64,000 nucleotides of DNA from Arthrobacter sp. Alg241-R88 (GTDB taxonomy: Bacteria > Actinomycetota > Actinomycetes > Actinomycetales > Micrococcaceae), in the NCBI RefSeq assembly GCF_900537115.1, contig NZ_UNRG01000001.1:497121-561120 (forward strand). Reading direction: 5' to 3'. The first letter of the stretch is position 1; every line of letters starts with the position of its first letter. The position numbers were made by a program, and so were the translations under genes. The notes below the pieces were generated by a model. That model had not been told where the DNA came from and did not search any database. It worked only from the letters and a program-made list of their open reading frames with translations. Below, in pieces: positions 60,392-64,000 of this stretch.

Positions 60392-61432
60392 ATGACTTAT
60401 TCCGCGGCGGAAAACCGCTACGACTCCATGCCCTACCGCCGCGTTGGCCGCAGCGGCCTGAAACTTCCGGCGATCTCGCTCGGCCTGTGGCACAACTTCG
60501 GCGACGACAAGCGCTTTGACGAACAGCGCGCCATCCTTCGCCGCGCCTTCGACCTGGGCGTCAACCACTTCGACCTCGCCAACAATTACGGCCCGCCGGA
60601 CGGCTCCGCCGAAACCAACTTCGGCCGTCACCTCAAGGACGACTTCAAGCCCTACCGGGACGAACTCGTCATCTCCACGAAGGCCGGTTACTACATGTGG
60701 CCCGGCCCTTACGGTGAATGGGGCTCCCGCAAGTACCTGATCTCCAGCCTGGACCAGTCGCTGCAGCGGATGGGCCTGGACTACGTGGACATCTTCTACA
60801 GCCACCGGCCGGACCCGGAGACCCCGCTGGAAGAAACCATGGGTGCACTGGACTACGCAGTGCGTTCGGGCAAGGCGCTGTATGCCGGCATCTCTTCCTA
60901 CACCCCGGAGCAAACCCTGGAAGCAGCCCGGATCCTGAAGGACCTCGGGACGCCGCTGCTGATCCACCAGCCCAGCTACTCCATGCTCAACCGGTGGACC
61001 GAGAACGGATCGCCAAATCTCTATGAGGCACTCGACCAGGTGGGCGCAGGGTCCATCGCCTTCTCGCCGCTGGCCCAGGGCATGCTCACCGACCGCTACC
61101 TCAACGGTGTTCCTGCTGATTCGCGTGCAGCCAAGGCCCGGTTCCTGTCCGAGGACGCACTCACGGACGAAAAGCTGCACCGGATCCGTGGACTCCACAG
61201 CATCGCCGAAGGCCGCGGGCAGTCCCTGGCGCAAATGGCCGTCGCTTGGATCCTGCGCGACCAGCCCAAGGGCTCGCCTGTCACATCCGCACTGATCGGG
61301 GCATCGAGCGTCCGCCAGCTGGAAGACACATTGTCCGCCATCAACAACCTCGAGTTCACGGAGGATGAGCTGAACGCCATCGACGAATTCGCCGTGGAAT
61401 CGGACATTAACCTCTGGAAGCAGCCCGTCTAG
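60392..61432 (+). CDS. aldo/keto reductase, YghZ/KCNAB-like
   Basis: 346 aa NADPH-dependent reductase of the AKR fold. It carries MPYRRVGRSGLKLPAISLGL, catalytic-site FDLANNYGPPDGSAETNFGR (Asp and Tyr), STKAGYYMWPGPYGEWGSRK (Lys), FYSHRPDPETPLEETMGAL (His) and the cofactor end ALIGASSVRQLEDTLSAIN. The long GPYGEWGSRKYL insert and MGLDYVDIFYSHRPD resemble E. coli YghZ (L-glyceraldehyde-3-phosphate reductase). Start at 60392 or 60383; CAGGAT 7 nt before 60392 fits a leaderless start. Exact substrate uncertain. Confidence 0.88.
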   Translation: MTYSAAENRYDSMPYRRVGRSGLKLPAISLGLWHNFGDDKRFDEQRAILRRAFDLGVNHFDLANNYGPPDGSAETNFGRHLKDDFKPYRDELVISTKAGYYMWPGPYGEWGSRKYLISSLDQSLQRMGLDYVDIFYSHRPDPETPLEETMGALDYAVRSGKALYAGISSYTPEQTLEAARILKDLGTPLLIHQPSYSMLNRWTENGSPNLYEALDQVGAGSIAFSPLAQGMLTDRYLNGVPADSRAAKARFLSEDALTDEKLHRIRGLHSIAEGRGQSLAQMAVAWILRDQPKGSPVTSALIGASSVRQLEDTLSAINNLEFTEDELNAIDEFAVESDINLWKQPV

Positions 61433-61457
61433 TTTCTTTGCCGTCGTCCCAAGGAGT

Positions 61458-61483
61458 GGGACAGGGGAACAAGCCCTTGTCCC
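61458..61483 (+). terminator. hairpin after the aldo/keto reductase gene
   Basis: GGGACAGGGG (61458-61467) with CCCTTGTCCC (61474-61483), one wobble pair and a 6-nt loop. No clear T-run. A second palindrome GGCGCC-GCGC-GGCGCC lies at 61506-61521 in the ino1 upstream region; TACTAT at 61495-61500 is a possible -10 for ino1. Confidence 0.5.
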
Positions 61484-61595
61484 GCTCTGTTGGGTACTAT
61501 GAAAAGGCGCCGCGCGGCGCCGGGCCTGCCGGCCGCCGTCGTACTTTAGTCGCAGCGGAACCCGGCCGGCTGACGTTTGTCCTCAAAGGAGTTCC

Positions 61596-62681
61596 GTGTC
61601 TTCACATCCGATTCGTGTTGCAATTGTCGGCGTAGGAAACTGTGCCGCTTCGCTGGTCCAGGGCGTCCACTACTACAAGGACGCAGACCCCAAGGCCACG
61701 ATCCCGGGCCTGATGCACGTCGAGTTCGGCCAGTACCATGTGGGTGACGTTGAGTTCGTCGCTGCGTTCGATGTAGATGGCAAGAAGGTGGGCGTTGACC
61801 TTGCCGATGCGATCCTGGCCAGCGAAAACAACACCATCAAGATCGCCGACGTACCGCCCACTGGCGTCACCGTCCAGCGTGGCCACACCCTCGACGGACT
61901 GGGCAAGTACTACCTCGAGACCATCGAGCAGTCCCACGAAGAGCCTGTAGACGTTGTCCAGGCACTTAAGGACGCCAAGGTTGATGTCATGGTGTGCTAC
62001 CTGCCAGTTGGTTCGCAGGAAGCTGCCGAGTTCTACGCCCAGTGCGCCATCGACGCCGGGGTTGCCTTCGTCAACGCCCTGCCGGTGTTCATCGCCGGTA
62101 CCAAGGCGTGGGCTGACAAGTTCACCGCCGCCGGCGTGCCGATCGTGGGGGACGACATCAAGAGCCAGATCGGTGCCACCATCACGCACCGCGTTATGGC
62201 CAAGCTCTTCGAAGACCGCGGCGTCACCCTGGACCGCACGTACCAGCTGAACGTCGGCGGCAACATGGACTTCAAGAACATGCTGGAGCGCGACCGCCTG
62301 GAGTCCAAGAAGATCTCCAAGACCCAGGCCGTCACATCCAACGTAGAAGCCGAGCTGGCCGCCAAGGACGTCCACATCGGCCCGTCCGACTACGTCCAGT
62401 GGCTTGATGACCGCAAGTGGGCCTTCGTCCGCCTCGAAGGCCGCAACTTTGGCGACGCCCCCGTTTCGCTCGAGTACAAGCTGGAGGTCTGGGACTCACC
62501 CAACTCCGCCGGCGTGATCATCGACGCCATCCGCGCCGCCAAGATCGGCCTGGACCGCGGCATCGGCGGCCCGCTGCTCTCCGCATCGAGCTACTTCATG
62601 AAGTCCCCGCCGAAGCAGTTCAACGACGACCTCGCCCGCGAAAAGGTGGAAGCCTTCATCCGCGGAGACCTCGAGCGCTAA
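61596..62681 (+). CDS. ino1: inositol-3-phosphate synthase, actinobacterial type
   Basis: Converts glucose-6-phosphate to inositol-1-phosphate with NAD, the source of inositol for phosphatidylinositol lipids and mycothiol-type thiols in actinobacteria. 361 aa: NAD-binding [22 protein letters not shown] start ([20 protein letters not shown]), [55 protein letters not shown] and [23 protein letters not shown] start with AAAGGAGTTCC. Full length for the actinobacterial form. Confidence 0.94.
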   Translation: MSSHPIRVAIVGVGNCAASLVQGVHYYKDADPKATIPGLMHVEFGQYHVGDVEFVAAFDVDGKKVGVDLADAILASENNTIKIADVPPTGVTVQRGHTLDGLGKYYLETIEQSHEEPVDVVQALKDAKVDVMVCYLPVGSQEAAEFYAQCAIDAGVAFVNALPVFIAGTKAWADKFTAAGVPIVGDDIKSQIGATITHRVMAKLFEDRGVTLDRTYQLNVGGNMDFKNMLERDRLESKKISKTQAVTSNVEAELAAKDVHIGPSDYVQWLDDRKWAFVRLEGRNFGDAPVSLEYKLEVWDSPNSAGVIIDAIRAAKIGLDRGIGGPLLSASSYFMKSPPKQFNDDLAREKVEAFIRGDLER

Positions 62682-62696
62682 ACCCCCGATTTACTG

Positions 62697-62761
62697 CAGT
62701 TGCCCTATCACTTTTGGTCCTCAAACCCTTGGTTTGGGAACCAAAAGTGATAGGGCAACTG
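62697..62761. repeat. 65-bp palindrome, right of ino1 (copy 1 of DUF559-flanking pair)
   Basis: CAGTTGCCCTATCACTTT (from 62697) continues to TTGGT and is matched by its exact complement ending CAACTG at 62761, a 22-bp perfect arm. Inside, CAAACC and GGTTTG also pair. It lies between the convergent stops of ino1 and the DUF559 gene. A related, decayed copy is at 63735-63804. Confidence 0.85.
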
Positions 62762-62765
62762 GCTT

Positions 62766-63683
62766 TTAAGCGGCCCGGAGTGCCAGCCTTACCTGGTTCG
62801 TGGCACGCCGGAAGTCCTGGGCCAGGTCATCCGCATTGAACTTGAAGTACCGCCAGCCCGCCGAGTTGAACGCTTCGTCCCGCCGATTGTCCCTGGACTG
62901 CTGTTCCCGCGTCAGGTGGTGGCAACCGTCGTACTGGATAGCGATGCGGTGCGACCGGTATCCCATATCAGCGGCCGGGGAATAGTCATCACCGGGGCTG
63001 ACCCGCAATTGCAGTTCAGGCTCGGGAAGACCGGCCTCAGTAAGGGCAAGACGCAGGAAAGTTTCAGGGGCGGAGTCAGTGCCCGTACGCATCAATAATG
63101 TTGCCTCGCGGGCTTTGACGATCCCCTTCATCTTGGGGTGCCGGTTCAGCATGCAGCGCAACTGCTCCACGGTGTTCCATGGCTGTGTTCGTTCTTCCAA
63201 ACCGTTTCGTGGTTGTCGGACCAATTGGTCACCCACAGCAACCACATCTCGCAGAGGTAACGAAGTTGCCAGATCCAGCCATGTCCGTGCCGGAGTGGAT
63301 ATGCGGATGCCTTCAAAGACGGTGATTTCGTCGTCGAAAGCTAAGACGGTGTGGCCGACAACACCTTCCCGCCGCACTTGTGGCAGTACTTTTGGCTTGC
63401 TGAGGTGCATGATTCTGGAGCCCTGCAGCCAGCTCGGAAGCCAGAGTCCCCACAAGTCTGCTGCCGTTATGTGTGAGATCCATGCCCCCGGAGTTGCGGC
63501 GGAAAGTGCGCGGGCCAGCCCGGCAATTTCGAATTCCCAACCGGCGGGCATATAGAGCAGGCGGCCGGCGGATGCCAGGTCAGACGAACGTAGCCGACCG
63601 GTGCTCAGGCTCGCCGCCTGCGCCTCATGGACTGTGAAAGGGACCGAAGAAAGATGGGCCGGCAAAGGTGCGGGAGGCTGCAT
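62766..63683 (-). CDS. DUF559 (Vsr-like PD-(D/E)XK fold) protein with winged-helix-like N-terminus
   Basis: 305 aa from ATG 63683. Residues 11-60 resemble the N-terminal helix-turn-helix of AbiEi-type regulators (SVPFTVHEAQAASLSTGRLR, then LLYMPAGWEF). The C-terminal part is the DUF559 nuclease-like domain: APETFLRLAL (Glu207), AADMGYRSHRIAIQYDGCHH (Asp239, QYDG at 250-253, His255/256) and RDNRRDEAFNSAGWRYFKF. The usual Glu in the E-Y-D-G motif is Gln250 here, so activity is uncertain. AACAAT 7 nt upstream is a possible leaderless -10; ATG 63692 is an alternative. It is bracketed by two related palindromes. No biological role is established. Confidence 0.75.
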   Translation of the reverse strand: MQPPAPLPAHLSSVPFTVHEAQAASLSTGRLRSSDLASAGRLLYMPAGWEFEIAGLARALSAATPGAWISHITAADLWGLWLPSWLQGSRIMHLSKPKVLPQVRREGVVGHTVLAFDDEITVFEGIRISTPARTWLDLATSLPLRDVVAVGDQLVRQPRNGLEERTQPWNTVEQLRCMLNRHPKMKGIVKAREATLLMRTGTDSAPETFLRLALTEAGLPEPELQLRVSPGDDYSPAADMGYRSHRIAIQYDGCHHLTREQQSRDNRRDEAFNSAGWRYFKFNADDLAQDFRRATNQVRLALRAA

Positions 63684-63734
63684 GCGGACCATTGTTACCC
63701 GGAGCCCGGTGCGGCCGCAGGAGATATCCACAGG

Positions 63735-63804
63735 CCTCGTTTGCGCTATCAGCTTTGGTTCCCAAAACCCATGTATGACTGCCAAAACTGATAGGTCAAC
63801 GAGG
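63735..63804. repeat. 70-bp imperfect palindrome (copy 2 of DUF559-flanking pair)
   Basis: CCTCGTT (63735-63741) and AACGAGG (63798-63804) form the outer ends. Inside, GCGCTATCAGCTTTGGTTCC matches the core of the element at 62697-62761 with about three changes per 21 bases, and the other arm reads GCCAAAACTGATAGG. It lies upstream of the DUF559 gene, between it and fhs, so the gene is framed by copies of one family. Confidence 0.7.
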
Positions 63805-63814
63805 GGGCGGTTGA

Positions 63815-64000
63815 TTAGGCGAGGCCAACGGGGTTGCCGGCGTCATCCACGTCCATGCGCATCGCAGCCGGGGCGGCGGGCAGTCCGGGCATGGTCATCA
63901 CCGCTCCGGTGAGCGCCACGATGAAGCCCGCCCCGGTCTTGGGCAGGAGGTCGCGCACGTGGATGATGAATCCCTTGGGCGCCCCGAGACGCGAGGCGTC
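63815..64000 (-). CDS. fhs: formate-tetrahydrofolate ligase, C-terminal fragment (cut by window end)
   Basis: The last 61 codons of a gene continuing past the window, ending in TAA at 63815-63817. Translation reads [20 protein letters not shown] then [20 protein letters not shown] and ends [10 protein letters not shown]. The [17 protein letters not shown] block is a hallmark of the Fhs C-terminus. The enzyme makes 10-formyl-THF from formate, ATP and THF for one-carbon metabolism. Confidence 0.88.
   Translation of the reverse strand, partial: DASRLGAPKGFIIHVRDLLPKTGAGFIVALTGAVMTMPGLPAAPAAMRMDVDDAGNPVGLA

Noticed and set aside
1..64000. CRISPR arrays, tRNA or rRNA genes, transposases, integrases
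   Set aside because: No regularly spaced repeats, cloverleaf-like sequences or recombinase motifs were found on reading; tRNAscan-type searches could still find something missed.

Overview
The window is a piece of a high-GC Gram-positive (actinobacterial) chromosome, most likely Arthrobacter/Pseudarthrobacter or another member of the Micrococcaceae. This rests on the gene order of the S10-spc-alpha ribosomal superoperon, the long charged tails on S3, L29, S5, L17 and S9, the absence of rpsN between rplE and rpsH and of rpsD between rpsK and rpoA, an actinobacterial-type inositol-phosphate synthase (361 aa), and TreY/TreZ next to GlgX. The genus is inferred, not proven.

Layout. 385-5743: S10 operon (rpsJ rplCDWB rpsS rplV rpsC rplP rpmC rpsQ) ending in a strong terminator. 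5744-6429: a 686-bp gap with a composite palindromic repeat island, then the spc promoter and leader. 6430-10596: spc operon (rplNXE rpsH rplFR rpsE rpmD rplO). 10813-13596: secY, adk, map. 13690-14634: an NylC/DmpA-like P1 peptidase. 14807-18950: infA, rpmJ, rpsM, rpsK, rpoA, rplQ and truA. From 19068 to 38113 the conserved truA-rplM neighbourhood is opened by an island: a histidine kinase and divergent response regulator, an Hpt-like protein lacking the phospho-His, and two complete tandem Tad/Flp pilus operons on the minus strand served by one visible prepilin peptidase. rplM and rpsI follow (38410-39398). A second island (39459-45872) of envelope glycosylation genes, with two YkcB-like GT39 enzymes, a GT2-GtrA fusion and an acyltransferase, separates rpsI from glmM. 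The rest holds cell-wall and cofactor genes (glmM, mscL, a VanY-like lipoprotein, coaA, glmS, acpS, nnr), the glgX-treY-treZ operon, an aldo/keto reductase, ino1, a DUF559 protein flanked by two related palindromes, and the 3' end of fhs.

How the genes work together. The first 18 kb supplies translation, protein export (SecY) and N-terminal methionine removal (Map). The Tad islands would build surface fimbriae and the GT island would modify extracytoplasmic polymers. GlmM and GlmS frame UDP-GlcNAc precursor supply. GlgX trims glycogen to maltodextrins that TreY and TreZ turn into trehalose.

Regulatory layout. Ribosomal genes have Shine-Dalgarno sites and some long leaders. Many first genes of other units instead have a TANNNT-like -10 box 6-7 nt before the start codon, the pattern expected for leaderless mRNAs. 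Three kinds of hairpin-forming intergenic palindrome occur at 5.9, 13.6 and 62.7-63.8 kb. No tRNA, rRNA, CRISPR array, transposase or integrase was recognised.
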